Shown: positions 1 to 8,366 of the stretch, in pieces
Layout of the letters: each line of letters opens with the position of its first letter
How positions within the stretch are numbered: position 1 is the first letter of the stretch
From: Paracoccaceae bacterium
GTDB taxonomy: Bacteria > Pseudomonadota > Alphaproteobacteria > Rhodobacterales > Rhodobacteraceae
Direction: 5' to 3'
Assembly: GCA_024742455.1 (NCBI GenBank)
Contig: JANSYL010000006.1
Location: forward strand, 124,001 to 188,000
Length of the DNA stretch: 64,000 nt
Notes under the pieces: model-generated
Told to the model about the DNA's origin: nothing
The model's input: only the letters and a program-made list of their open reading frames with translations
Database searches by the model: none
Made by a program: the position numbers and the translations under genes

Positions 1-399
1 GAACGGCTGGGCGTTGCCGGCCGGGTCCGGTTCCTTGGCCGGGTGCCACGCGATGAGGTCGAGGCGCTTTACGAAACCCATGACGTGTTCTGTTTCCCGT
101 CCTTCCGTGAACCGGCGGGCGGCGTGCTGTACGAGGCGATGCGCCAGGGCCTGCCGGTGATCACCGCCGATCGCGGCGGCCCGGCCTCGATCGTGGACGA
201 GACGTCGGGCCTGAAAATCGCCGTCACCGACCCCGACACCTATGCCGCCGATATCGCCGCTGCGCTGCGTCGCCTGGCGGGTGCACCGGACCTGCGGGCC
301 CGTTTGGGCGCGGGCGCACGTGCCAAGGTCGCCCGCGAAGGTCTGTGGACCGAAAAGGCGCGGAAGATGGTCGATCTCTACGGTCGGATCGTGGCGTGA
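1..399 (+). CDS. Glycosyltransferase family 4, C-terminal part (truncated by window edge)
   Basis: The reading frame is open from base 1, so only about the last 132 residues are present. The visible part is the nucleotide-sugar-binding half of a GT-B fold glycosyltransferase: it has a FLGRVPRDEVEALYE segment, then a CFPSFREPAGG stretch with the E-x7-E type region (E in FREP and E in VLYEAM) that is typical of GT4 enzymes, and a C-terminal helix. It probably adds one sugar from an activated donor to a lipid-linked exopolysaccharide or LPS intermediate at the cytoplasmic membrane face. It lies upstream of, and on the same strand as, further polysaccharide genes. The donor and acceptor cannot be read from this fragment. 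Confidence 0.85.
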   Translation, partial: ERLGVAGRVRFLGRVPRDEVEALYETHDVFCFPSFREPAGGVLYEAMRQGLPVITADRGGPASIVDETSGLKIAVTDPDTYAADIAAALRRLAGAPDLRARLGAGARAKVAREGLWTEKARKMVDLYGRIVA

Positions 400-542
400 T
401 CCTCCTGCGCCGCCGTCTACCCGAAAGGATAGGACTCCCCCGCCGATTGCGCCGCTGAACCAGCTTTTTACGCAGTAACATCATGGGCTTAGCCCGGGTT
501 ATCCGTTCTGTGACACACAGATCAACCGCCCGGACTGCCCCG

Positions 543-1022
543 ATGCCTCACCCTTCTCCATCCGCCCGCCGCACCCGCCCGGTCGTGCTTGCCGTCTCGT
601 CGGGCGGCGGCCACTGGGTGCAGCTGCAACGCCTCAGCGCCGCCTTCGCCGGGGCCGAGGTGCATTTCGCCACCACCGATCCAACGGCCGCACCCGCCCT
701 GCCGGATGCGCGTCTTCACGTCTTTCCCGACGCCAACAAGGACACGCCGCTCAGGCTGCTGGCCTGCCTGTGCAGCATCGGCTGGATCGTGCTGCGCGTG
801 CGCCCCGATGTCGTGGTCTCGACCGGGGCTGCGGGCGGGTTCCTGGCGATCCGGCTGGCCCGGCTGATCGGGGCCCGGACCATGTTCATCGATTCCATCG
901 CCAATGCGCGTGAGCTGTCGATCTCGGCCCGGCTCAGCCTGGGCGTGGCCGACCGCGTGCTGTCGCAATGGCCCCAGGTCGCCGCCCGGTCGGGTGCCGA
1001 ATACCGCGGCGCCGTTCTGTGA
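543..1022 (+). CDS. PssD/Alg14-like membrane-anchor subunit of a split glycosyltransferase
   Basis: A 159-residue protein with the N-terminal SSGGGHWVQL motif that characterises the Alg14/PssD/EpsE family, a hydrophobic segment (about residues 72-92) and a VVVSTGAAGG stretch. In this family the Alg14-like partner is the membrane anchor and acceptor-binding half; the Alg13-like partner supplies the nucleotide-sugar site. The partner is the next gene, 29 bases downstream. I chose the ATG at 543 rather than 483 because the extra 20 residues are polar and do not resemble the family N-terminus; neither start has a clear Shine-Dalgarno. Probable role: second sugar addition in exopolysaccharide repeat-unit assembly. 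Confidence 0.8.
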   Translation: MPHPSPSARRTRPVVLAVSSGGGHWVQLQRLSAAFAGAEVHFATTDPTAAPALPDARLHVFPDANKDTPLRLLACLCSIGWIVLRVRPDVVVSTGAAGGFLAIRLARLIGARTMFIDSIANARELSISARLSLGVADRVLSQWPQVAARSGAEYRGAVL

Positions 1023-1051
1023 GCGCCCTTCATCCCACCGGAGCCCGTCCC

Positions 1052-1570
1052 ATGATTTTCGCCACCGTCGGCACGCAACTTCCCTTTGACCGTCTTCTGG
1101 CCGGGCTTGACAGCTGGGCCGCCGCCAATCCTGGCGTGCCGGTCTTCGCCCAGACCGGGCCGACCGACCGGGCCTTTCCGCATCTCGCCTGTATCGAACA
1201 GATGGGTCAGGCGGCGTTTCTGGCCCGGCTCGGCGCGGCGCGGCTGATCGTGTCGCATGCCGGGATGGGCACCATCCTGACCGCTGCAGATCTGGGCAAG
1301 CCGGTCATCGTGATGCCGCGCCGCGCCAAGTTCGCCGAACACCGCAGCGACCACCAGCTGGCCACCGCCGCCGAGATGGGCGCGCTCGACCATGTCAGCG
1401 TCGCCGAGGATGGCGAGGCGCTGCACAAGGCGCTCGATTGCGCACTCGCCTCGGGCTTTCCGACGGTTCCCCTTGCCCCGGCATCCGGGGCCGACCGCCG
1501 TGCGCCGCTGGTCGATTGCATCCGCGATTTCGTCTGGCACCGCCCCCCGCAGCGGGGGGCCGCAGCATGA
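1052..1570 (+). CDS. PssE/Alg13-like catalytic subunit of a split glycosyltransferase
   Basis: A 172-residue protein starting MIFATVGTQLPFDRL, the classical N-terminus of GT28 C-terminal (Alg13/PssE) proteins. The SHAGMGT motif near residue 70 and the IVMPRRAKFAEHRSDHQ segment are the UDP-sugar-binding region shared with MurG. It should form a heterodimer with the preceding Alg14-like protein, giving one active membrane-bound glycosyltransferase. The ATG at 1052 is used because everything upstream in frame lies inside the preceding gene. Its stop codon overlaps the start of the next gene by four bases (ATGA), suggesting translational coupling. Confidence 0.82.
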   Translation: MIFATVGTQLPFDRLLAGLDSWAAANPGVPVFAQTGPTDRAFPHLACIEQMGQAAFLARLGAARLIVSHAGMGTILTAADLGKPVIVMPRRAKFAEHRSDHQLATAAEMGALDHVSVAEDGEALHKALDCALASGFPTVPLAPASGADRRAPLVDCIRDFVWHRPPQRGAAA

Positions 1571-2403
1571 CCCGCGCCACCATCCTGATCCCCGCCCATA
1601 ACGAGGCTGCCGTGATCGGCCGCACGCTGTGGTACATGTCGCGCGGTCTCGACCTCGGGGCGATGCAGGTGATCGTGATCGCCAATGGCTGCGATGACGC
1701 CACCGCCGCGCGCGCCCGCGCCGCCTTGCCCCAGGCCCAGGTGATCGAGACCGCCACGCCCGGCAAATGCCACGCGCTGAACCTTGGTTACCGGTCCGCG
1801 ATGCCGGATGCGCCGGTGATCTGTCTCGACGCCGATCTCGACGTCACGGCCGAGGCGCTTGCCGAACTTCTTGCGCCGATCGCTGCGGGAAGGGCGCAGG
1901 CCGCCTGCGGGCAGATGGACGTCGATACCTCGGCCGTCGGCGGCATGGTGCGCGCCTTTTACCGGGGCTGGCGCGCGCATCCCTATTTCACCAATGGCAA
2001 GTTCGGCGGGCTGTTCGCCCTGTCGGCCGAGGCGGCCGCGCAGGTGTTTCCGCTGCCCGAGATCACCGCCGATGACGAATATATCCGCCGCAGTTTCGAC
2101 GCCGGCGACATCGCCTTCGTGCCCGGCTGCCGCTTTCTGGCCCGTGCGCCCCGCACCCTGTCCAGCCTTGTGCGCGTGCGCCGCCGCAGCCTGCGCGGCG
2201 CGCGCGAGGTGACGCGGATGGGCAAGGCCACCCCCGACCGCGGCAGAACCCGCGCGATGCTTTCCCATGCGCTGCGCGTGCCCGCCGATGCGATCCCCGT
2301 GGCCGTCTTCCTGATGGTGTCGGCCTGGGTGCGCCTGTCGCTGCTGACCATGCGCGCCGCCCCCCGTTGGGAACGCGACCTGACCACCCGCCCGGAGCTG
2401 TGA
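1567..2403 (+). CDS. Glycosyltransferase family 2
   Basis: A 278-residue GT-A fold enzyme. The N-terminus has ILIPAHNEAAVIGRTL, then the CLDADLDV segment as the metal-binding DxD region, and a TADDEYIRR segment that resembles the ED/Q-x-x-R acceptor region. There is a hydrophobic C-terminal segment (about residues 235-255) that may associate with the membrane. It probably transfers a sugar to the growing exopolysaccharide unit. It overlaps the previous gene by four bases and ends five bases before the Wzz-like gene, so it is certainly in the same operon. Sugar specificity is not visible. Confidence 0.82.
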   Translation: MTRATILIPAHNEAAVIGRTLWYMSRGLDLGAMQVIVIANGCDDATAARARAALPQAQVIETATPGKCHALNLGYRSAMPDAPVICLDADLDVTAEALAELLAPIAAGRAQAACGQMDVDTSAVGGMVRAFYRGWRAHPYFTNGKFGGLFALSAEAAAQVFPLPEITADDEYIRRSFDAGDIAFVPGCRFLARAPRTLSSLVRVRRRSLRGAREVTRMGKATPDRGRTRAMLSHALRVPADAIPVAVFLMVSAWVRLSLLTMRAAPRWERDLTTRPEL

Positions 2404-2407
2404 ACCC

Positions 2408-4468
2408 ATGACCGTAGCCGCCCTGCCCCTGCCCGCCGAGCCGTTCGACGAAGTCCCCGCCGCCCTGCCGCCCGAGGCGCCCGAACCCAACCCCGTGGCC
2501 ATCGTCCTGCGGGCCATGCGCGGGCGCTGGAAAACCGCCATCGGCGGTGGCCTGGCACTTGGCGGGCTGTTCGGGGCGATCGGCTATCTCAGCGGCGCCG
2601 AGCTCTATGAAAGCCAGGCGATCCTGCGGGTCTTTCCGCAGGAATCGAACATCCTCTACGCCACCGGCGACGATTCCGTGCTGAAGACCTTCGACAGTTT
2701 CGTGCGCGCCGAAACCAGCTTCGTGGCGTCGCATATGGTGATGGGCCGTGCCGCCGACATGCTGGCCGCCGACTGGCCCGATCTGACCGATGGCATGACC
2801 GTCACCCATCTGACGCGGTCGGTCGACATCCGCCGGTCCGAAAGCCTGATCGTGCTGACCACGCTCAGCAGGGACCCGGGATTCGCCACCGACAAGCTCG
2901 ACGCCGTGGTCGCGGCCTACATGGCGCTGACCGCCGAGAACGAAGAGGCGCGCACGCAGGTCAGGCTGGCCGAACTGCATGAACGTGAGGCCGAACTGGT
3001 CGCAAGGCTCGATGACCTGCGCGCGCAGCAGCTGGAGATCGGCGGCGAATTCGGGGTTGGCGCGATTTCTGCTGCCCATAACGAGAAAATCACCCAGATC
3101 GACGATCTGGCCCTGCGCCTGTCCGAGGTGACGGCCAGCATCGCCGCGCTGGAGGCGGGCGAGGTGAGCTCGTCCGTGGATGGCGCCGACCAGGAGATCA
3201 TGCGCGCCACCCTGCTCGATGACACGATCGGCGCGCTCGGCGCACAGCGCGCGCGCCTGCTGATCGAACTGGCCGGTCTGCGGGCCGATTACGCCGACCG
3301 CACCAACCCGCGTTTCGAGCAGAGCGAACGGTCGCTGCTCAACGAGATCGCCGTCGTGGAAGAGGCCCTGTCGGACCGACGCGAACAGATCCGAGTCCTG
3401 GCGCAGACCGGCGCGCTGACCGACACGCCCGCGCAGGATGCCGAACAGAGCATGGCCGAGCTTGTGTCGCTGCGCGACCGGATCGCCGTGCAGCTTGAAA
3501 CCGCGCGGCAGGAGGCCCGTGACCTCAACCGCCGTCGCGTCGAGCTGGACCGCACCGAACAGGAGATCGAGGAACAGGAGGCGCTGCTGGTCGAAACGCG
3601 CCGCGCGCTGGAGGTGATCCGGCTGGAATCGGGCCGCGCCCTGCCCGGCTACACCGTGCTGATGTCGCCCCCGTCCGAACCGATCGATCCGGCCGACGAC
3701 ACCCGCAAGATGAATGCCGCCATGGGCGTGGCCGGCGGCGCGGGTCTGGCGCTGTTTCTGGCCCTGGCCCTCGGCCTGTCGGACCGTCGGCTGCGCCATG
3801 CCGAAACGCTGGCACCTGTCGAACACCGTCTGCCGGTGCTGCAGGTCTCGGGCGCGGGCGATGACGACCCCGCAGCCGCCGACCGCCTGCGCAACGAATT
3901 GCAGCTGCACCCGCTGCGGCGTCCCCGGCTGGTGGGCAAGGCCCCCGTCGTCACGCTGGTGCGCGCCGTGCCCGGCAGCACCGCCGACATCGCGCAGGCG
4001 CTTGCCGAAAGCTATGCGCGTGCCCGGATGCGGACCCTGCTGATCGAGGCCGACCTGTCGCAGGCCGGTGACGAGCTGGCCGAAACCGGCTGGGCCGACC
4101 TTCTTTCGGGCCGCAGCGTCGATCTGGGCGAGCAGGATGCCGGCCCCGGCCTCTGGATGCTGCCTGCAGGCAGCGCTGCGGCGGTCGATGACCGGGCCGT
4201 GTCGGCCCCGATGGTGCGCGCCGCGCTCGACCGGCTGGTGCCGTCCTTCGACGTGATCATCGTTTCGGGCGGCAGCCTGTCGGAAAGCTTCTCGGCCAAG
4301 TTCCTGCTGCAGGCCTCTGATGTCGGCGTGCTGGCTATGACGCCGGGCGACCGGCGTGCCGAGGTGCTGCGCCATGTCGACGGGCTCGACACGCTGCCGC
4401 GCAACGGGTCGGTCGCGGTGCTGCGCCGCGCCCTGCCCGGCGATCCCTGGCGCGCCATCCGCACCTGA
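2408..4468 (+). CDS. Wzz/GumC-like chain-length determinant with degenerate BY-kinase-like domain
   Basis: A 686-residue inner-membrane polysaccharide co-polymerase. A proline-rich cytoplasmic N-terminus is followed by a membrane segment at about residues 43-63, a long periplasmic region rich in heptad-like Glu/Leu/Arg repeats (about 160-410, coiled coil), a second membrane segment (about 436-458) and a cytoplasmic domain shaped like a bacterial tyrosine kinase or ParA/MinD domain (about 500-680). In the last domain the expected Walker A (GxxxxGKS/T) is replaced by AVPGSTADIA near residues 519-528, with no P-loop lysine, and there is no tyrosine cluster at the C-terminus. It therefore probably controls polymer length or export without kinase activity. 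Within this family, kinase halves may be fused or separate. Confidence 0.85.
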   Translation: MTVAALPLPAEPFDEVPAALPPEAPEPNPVAIVLRAMRGRWKTAIGGGLALGGLFGAIGYLSGAELYESQAILRVFPQESNILYATGDDSVLKTFDSFVRAETSFVASHMVMGRAADMLAADWPDLTDGMTVTHLTRSVDIRRSESLIVLTTLSRDPGFATDKLDAVVAAYMALTAENEEARTQVRLAELHEREAELVARLDDLRAQQLEIGGEFGVGAISAAHNEKITQIDDLALRLSEVTASIAALEAGEVSSSVDGADQEIMRATLLDDTIGALGAQRARLLIELAGLRADYADRTNPRFEQSERSLLNEIAVVEEALSDRREQIRVLAQTGALTDTPAQDAEQSMAELVSLRDRIAVQLETARQEARDLNRRRVELDRTEQEIEEQEALLVETRRALEVIRLESGRALPGYTVLMSPPSEPIDPADDTRKMNAAMGVAGGAGLALFLALALGLSDRRLRHAETLAPVEHRLPVLQVSGAGDDDPAAADRLRNELQLHPLRRPRLVGKAPVVTLVRAVPGSTADIAQALAESYARARMRTLLIEADLSQAGDELAETGWADLLSGRSVDLGEQDAGPGLWMLPAGSAAAVDDRAVSAPMVRAALDRLVPSFDVIIVSGGSLSESFSAKFLLQASDVGVLAMTPGDRRAEVLRHVDGLDTLPRNGSVAVLRRALPGDPWRAIRT

Positions 4469-4506
4469 CCGCCCTTTTCCTCCACCCCTCGTTCCGGATC
4501 TTAAAC

Positions 4507-5151
4507 ATGACTGTCACCACGACCGATATCGCCTTTGCGCGTCCCTCCCCTACCTCGCTGTCGGCCAAGCGCGCGCTTGACCTCGCGGTCACCCTTGCGG
4601 TGCTTCTTCTCCTCTGGCCCGTGCTGTTGATCCTGGCCCTTGCCGTTGCGATGACCTCGCGCGGGCCGGTGTTCTTCTGCCAGACACGGGTGGGCCTGAA
4701 CGGCGTGCCGTTCCGGATGATCAAGTTCCGTTCGATGTATGCCGATGCCGAGGCGCGCCGGGCCGCGCTTGTGGCCCAAAGCGACCGCGAAGGCATCTGC
4801 CTCAAGCTCCGGCATGACCCCCGCGTCACGCCGGTGGGCCGCTTCATCCGGCGCTGGTCGCTTGATGAACTTCCGCAGCTCTTCAACGTGCTGACGGGCG
4901 AGATGTCACTGGTCGGGCCGCGCCCCGCGCTGCCCGAAGAGGTCGCCGCCTATCCCGAACATGCGCATCTGCGCCATCGGGTGAAACCGGGCCTGACCGG
5001 CGTCTGGCAGGTGTCGGGCCGGGCCGATGTGTCCTTTGACGACATGATCGACATGGACATCGCCTATGCACGAACTGCGGGAATTCGCCGCGATCTGGCG
5101 ATCCTGTTCCTGACCATCCCCGCCGTCCTGTCCGGGCGCGGCGCCTATTGA
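4507..5151 (+). CDS. ExoY-like undecaprenyl-phosphate sugar-1-phosphate transferase
   Basis: A 214-residue member of the bacterial sugar transferase family (Pfam Bac_transf). It has one strong N-terminal hydrophobic stretch (about residues 24-50), then FCQTRVGLNG, MIKFRSMYADAE, the RRWSLDELPQL segment and LVGPRPALPEE, and ends in KPGLTGVWQVSGR, all hallmark blocks of the family. It starts exopolysaccharide assembly by moving a sugar-1-phosphate from a nucleotide sugar onto undecaprenyl phosphate. The length is that of the short, single-membrane-segment ExoY type rather than the long WbaP type. It is 38 bases after the Wzz-like gene, in the same polysaccharide operon. Confidence 0.9.
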   Translation: MTVTTTDIAFARPSPTSLSAKRALDLAVTLAVLLLLWPVLLILALAVAMTSRGPVFFCQTRVGLNGVPFRMIKFRSMYADAEARRAALVAQSDREGICLKLRHDPRVTPVGRFIRRWSLDELPQLFNVLTGEMSLVGPRPALPEEVAAYPEHAHLRHRVKPGLTGVWQVSGRADVSFDDMIDMDIAYARTAGIRRDLAILFLTIPAVLSGRGAY

Positions 5152-5196
5152 CCCTGCCCCGGCCGCGGGGGCGGTCGGGCATGACCGAAAGGACCC

Positions 5197-7104
5197 ATGA
5201 TGAGCATGAAAACACTTGGCTTCGACACCAAGGCCACCGCCGCCGAGATGGCAGACACCATGTTCGGTGCCGGTGTAAAGGTGCTGGACGCCCGCTTTAC
5301 CGGTGACGACCGGTCCTCGGGCATCTTCGAGAACGGCCTGTCCGTTTCCGATGTCGTGCCCGCCGACAGCGGCGTGATCCTGTCGACCGGCAAGGCCGAG
5401 GATTTCGCGGGCCCCAACACCAGCCCCTCGACCAGCACGCGTACCAAGGGCGTTGACGGCGATGCGATCCTTGATGCGGTCGCGGGGGTCAGAACCTATG
5501 ACGGGGCGATCTTCGAGGCCAGTTTCGTGCCCAAGGGCGACATGCTGACCATGCAGCTGACCTTCGGGTCGGAGGAATACCTTGAATGGGTCAATGCCGG
5601 GTTCAACGATGCCGTCGCGATCACCGTCAATGGCAAGATGGCCGAGCTCAGCATCGGTGACGGCCATATTTCGATCGACAACATCAACACGGTCGCGAAC
5701 GCCAACCTGTTCCGTGACAATGCCAAGGGCGATTTCGCGACCCAGATGGACGGGATCACGGTGGTCCTGACCGTCAAGGCCCCGGTCAATCCCGGCGCCG
5801 AGAACACGATCCGCATCGCGATCGCCGATGCGGGCGACGACGTCTATGACAGCAACCTTCTGATCGTGGCCGACAGCATCCAGACCGCGCTGATCGCGCA
5901 GGATGACATTGTCGCGGTGTCCGCGCGCGGCACGACAACGCTGAACCTCATGGCCAATGACACCGTTCTGGGCCTGTCGGACGTGGCGGTGACCGCGATC
6001 AACGGCACCGCGATCACGGTCGGCCAGGAGGTCACGCTGAAAACCGGCGAGACGATCCCGCTGCTCGATGAGGGCCGGATCGAGGTTACCGGCGGTGCGG
6101 GCCAGAGCGCCAGTACCCTGTCCTACACCATCGCCAGCGCCGATGGCACGACGGATACCGGGTTCGTCACCATCACGACCTCGCCCGTCGACGGCACCGA
6201 TGCGCGTGACAAGATCTTCGTGGGCTTCACCGATGCCGACGGCAACATCGTCGACGGTGCGGATGGTCTGAATGATGTGATCCACGGCTATGGCGGCAAC
6301 GACCATATCCGCGCGGGCGAGGGCGATGACCTTCTGTTCGGGGGCGACGGGCATGATTTCGTCGATGGCGGCACCGGGGCCGACACCATGTACGGGGGCA
6401 CCGGCAATGACGTCTATTTCATCGACGATCTGGGCGACGTGGTCTCGGAAGATGGCGGGTCGGGCCGTGACAAGGTCAAATCCGACCACTCCCACACGCT
6501 CGGCGAGGGGTTCGAGGATCTGTGGCTGAACGAGGCCGCGACCGCGACCGACGCCATCGGCAATGATCTCGACAACACGCTCGTGGGCAATGGCTTTGCC
6601 AACCTGATCGACGGCCGGGGCGGGCGTGACATGATCCTTGCCGGCGCCGGGGATGACCATGCCGACGGCGGCGCGGGCAATGACCGCATCGACGGCGAGG
6701 ATGGCGATGACACCATCCTCGGCGGCGCGGGCGATGACAAGCTTGACGGCGGCGCGGGCGACGACCGGATCGAGGGCGGCGATGGCCGTGATGTCCTGAT
6801 CGGCGGCGCGGGCGCGGATGTGTTCATCGGCGGCACCGGCAATGACGTCCTTTATGGCGGCGGCGATGGCGATACCTTCGTCTTCGCCCTCGGCGACGGG
6901 CAGGACGTGGTCAAGGGGTTCGACGCCTCGACCGATGCGATGGTGCTGTCGGGGGTCACGGCCGGCGATGTCTCGGCCCGGGCTTGGGGCAATGGCACCC
7001 TGGTCGAATACGGCGATCAGGGCGACCGGATCGTGCTGTCGGGCACGGCCTTCGAAAGCTTCGACCTGGGGGTGATCGTTCTGGCCGACGACCTGTTGGC
7101 CTGA
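5197..7104 (+). CDS. Secreted RTX protein with choice-of-anchor-L-like N-terminal domain
   Basis: A 635-residue acidic protein. The first ~225 residues resemble the 'choice-of-anchor L' domain (block with SGIFENGLSVSD, then LTFGSEEYLEWV, GFNDAVAITVNG). A bacterial Ig/cadherin-like stretch follows (about 230-335). From about 345 to 575 there are two runs of glycine/aspartate nonapeptides (GGxGxDxLx), the Ca2+-binding RTX repeats of type I secretion substrates. No Sec signal peptide is seen, consistent with export by a type I system whose ABC/MFP genes are not in this window. Start could also be the ATG at 5200 or 5206; AAGGA lies just upstream. Its position after the exopolysaccharide genes suggests a matrix or adhesion protein (inference). 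Confidence 0.78.
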   Translation: MMSMKTLGFDTKATAAEMADTMFGAGVKVLDARFTGDDRSSGIFENGLSVSDVVPADSGVILSTGKAEDFAGPNTSPSTSTRTKGVDGDAILDAVAGVRTYDGAIFEASFVPKGDMLTMQLTFGSEEYLEWVNAGFNDAVAITVNGKMAELSIGDGHISIDNINTVANANLFRDNAKGDFATQMDGITVVLTVKAPVNPGAENTIRIAIADAGDDVYDSNLLIVADSIQTALIAQDDIVAVSARGTTTLNLMANDTVLGLSDVAVTAINGTAITVGQEVTLKTGETIPLLDEGRIEVTGGAGQSASTLSYTIASADGTTDTGFVTITTSPVDGTDARDKIFVGFTDADGNIVDGADGLNDVIHGYGGNDHIRAGEGDDLLFGGDGHDFVDGGTGADTMYGGTGNDVYFIDDLGDVVSEDGGSGRDKVKSDHSHTLGEGFEDLWLNEAATATDAIGNDLDNTLVGNGFANLIDGRGGRDMILAGAGDDHADGGAGNDRIDGEDGDDTILGGAGDDKLDGGAGDDRIEGGDGRDVLIGGAGADVFIGGTGNDVLYGGGDGDTFVFALGDGQDVVKGFDASTDAMVLSGVTAGDVSARAWGNGTLVEYGDQGDRIVLSGTAFESFDLGVIVLADDLLA

Positions 7105-7340
7105 CACCCGGTCCATCGGATGCGGGGCCGCCGGGGGATGATACGGCGGCCCGATGATCGGGCCATTCCGCCCGGCACGGGCGCGATGTCGTTCCCTGCC
7201 CCGCATTGGCCGCAGATGGGTAGGCCGGGCGCGGTCCTTCGGTCCATTGCACAACGGTCCACCGCCCCGACCCCGCGCTTGCCATTCCATGCCGCAGCGC
7301 GGCAGAAGGGCGGGCAACCCCGTGTCCGGAGCCCGCGAAG
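7105..7340. other. Intergenic region between RTX gene and purU
   Basis: A 236-base G+C-rich gap. Inverted GC blocks are present but none has a T-tract convincing enough to call a terminator. Short frames exist here but lack family features and ribosome-binding sites. It presumably holds the purU promoter, which I could not place. Confidence 0.4.
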
Positions 7341-8237
7341 ATGACTGCCCCCGCCCGCCAATACGTCCTGACCGTCACCTGCCCGTCGCGGCGCGGCATC
7401 GTCGCCGCGATCTCGGGCTTTCTGGCCGCGCAGACCTGCAACATCACCGACAGTGCCCAGTTCGACGATACCGAAACCGGCGGCTTTTTCATGCGCGTGC
7501 GGTTCCAGTCCGAGGGCGGTGCCGACATCCCGGCGCTCGAGGCGGCCTTCGCCGACACCGCCCGCGCCTTCGACATGGAGCACGCCTTCCATGACGAGGC
7601 CACGAAGATGAAGATCATCGTGATGGTCAGCCGTTTCGGCCATTGCCTGCACGATCTGCTGTATCGCTGGCGGATCGGGTCGATGCCGATCGAGATCGTG
7701 GCGGTGATTTCGAACCACACCGATTACCGCAAGCTGGTGACCGATCATGACATCCCGTTCCACCATATCCCGATCACCCCCGAGACAAAGCCCGAGGCCG
7801 AGGCGCGGATCATGGACGTGGTCGAGGACACCGGCGCCGAACTGGTGGTGCTGGCGCGCTACATGCAGGTGCTGAGCGACCGGATGTGCCGGGAGATGTC
7901 GGGCCGGATCATCAATATCCACCATTCCTTCCTGCCGTCCTTCAAGGGGGCCGCGCCCTACAAGCAGGCCCATGAGCGGGGGGTGAAGATGATCGGGGCG
8001 ACGTCGCATTACGTCACCGCCGATCTGGATGAGGGCCCGATCATCGAACAGGATATCGTGCGGGTGACGCACGCCCAGAGCGCCGCCGATTACGTCTCGC
8101 TCGGCCGCGATGTCGAGGCGCAGGTGCTGGCCCGCGCGGTCCATGCCCATGCCAACCGGCGCGCGTTTCTGAACGGGACCAAGACGGTGGTCTTCCCCGC
8201 CTCGCCCGGGTCCTACTCGTCCGAGCGGATGGGCTGA
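7341..8237 (+). CDS. purU: Formyltetrahydrofolate deformylase
   Basis: A 298-residue two-domain enzyme: an N-terminal ACT domain (about 8-80, with the typical CPSRRGIVAAISGFLA block) and a C-terminal formyltransferase-fold catalytic domain (about 95-290). Catalytic elements are visible: NIHHSFLPSFKGAAPY (Asn-His pair) and TSHYVTADLDEGPII with the essential Asp. It hydrolyses 10-formyl-THF to THF and formate. A GGAG stretch precedes the ATG. The next gene, 129 bases on and on the same strand, is a dimethylglycine/sarcosine dehydrogenase that produces 5,10-methylene-THF, so PurU may recycle the folate cofactor during betaine breakdown. Confidence 0.95.
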   Translation: MTAPARQYVLTVTCPSRRGIVAAISGFLAAQTCNITDSAQFDDTETGGFFMRVRFQSEGGADIPALEAAFADTARAFDMEHAFHDEATKMKIIVMVSRFGHCLHDLLYRWRIGSMPIEIVAVISNHTDYRKLVTDHDIPFHHIPITPETKPEAEARIMDVVEDTGAELVVLARYMQVLSDRMCREMSGRIINIHHSFLPSFKGAAPYKQAHERGVKMIGATSHYVTADLDEGPIIEQDIVRVTHAQSAADYVSLGRDVEAQVLARAVHAHANRRAFLNGTKTVVFPASPGSYSSERMG

Positions 8238-8366
8238 ACTGCAGCGACGCGGCGAATTTGTCCAACCGCGTCACCACGACCCCCCGCAATGTCGAAAACC
8301 GGCTATCGGGGCGGGGGGGCAGCGCCTAGGCTCGGCCAAACGATCGAAGTCTTCAGGAGCCGCCCG

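Noticed and set aside
2063-4375. A 770-codon open frame on the minus strand opposite the Wzz-like gene
   Set aside because: It is an antisense shadow caused by high G+C; the product is His/Gln/Gly-rich low-complexity and shows no family motif, while the plus strand encodes a clear protein.
6290-6900. Possible tandem DNA repeat or CRISPR-like array
   Set aside because: The periodicity is in the coding sequence for RTX nonapeptides; units are 27 bases, degenerate and without spacers.
4906-7317. An 803-codon minus-strand frame opposite the RTX gene
   Set aside because: The repeated Gly-Asp codons of the RTX gene keep the opposite frame open. No motif or ribosome-binding site.
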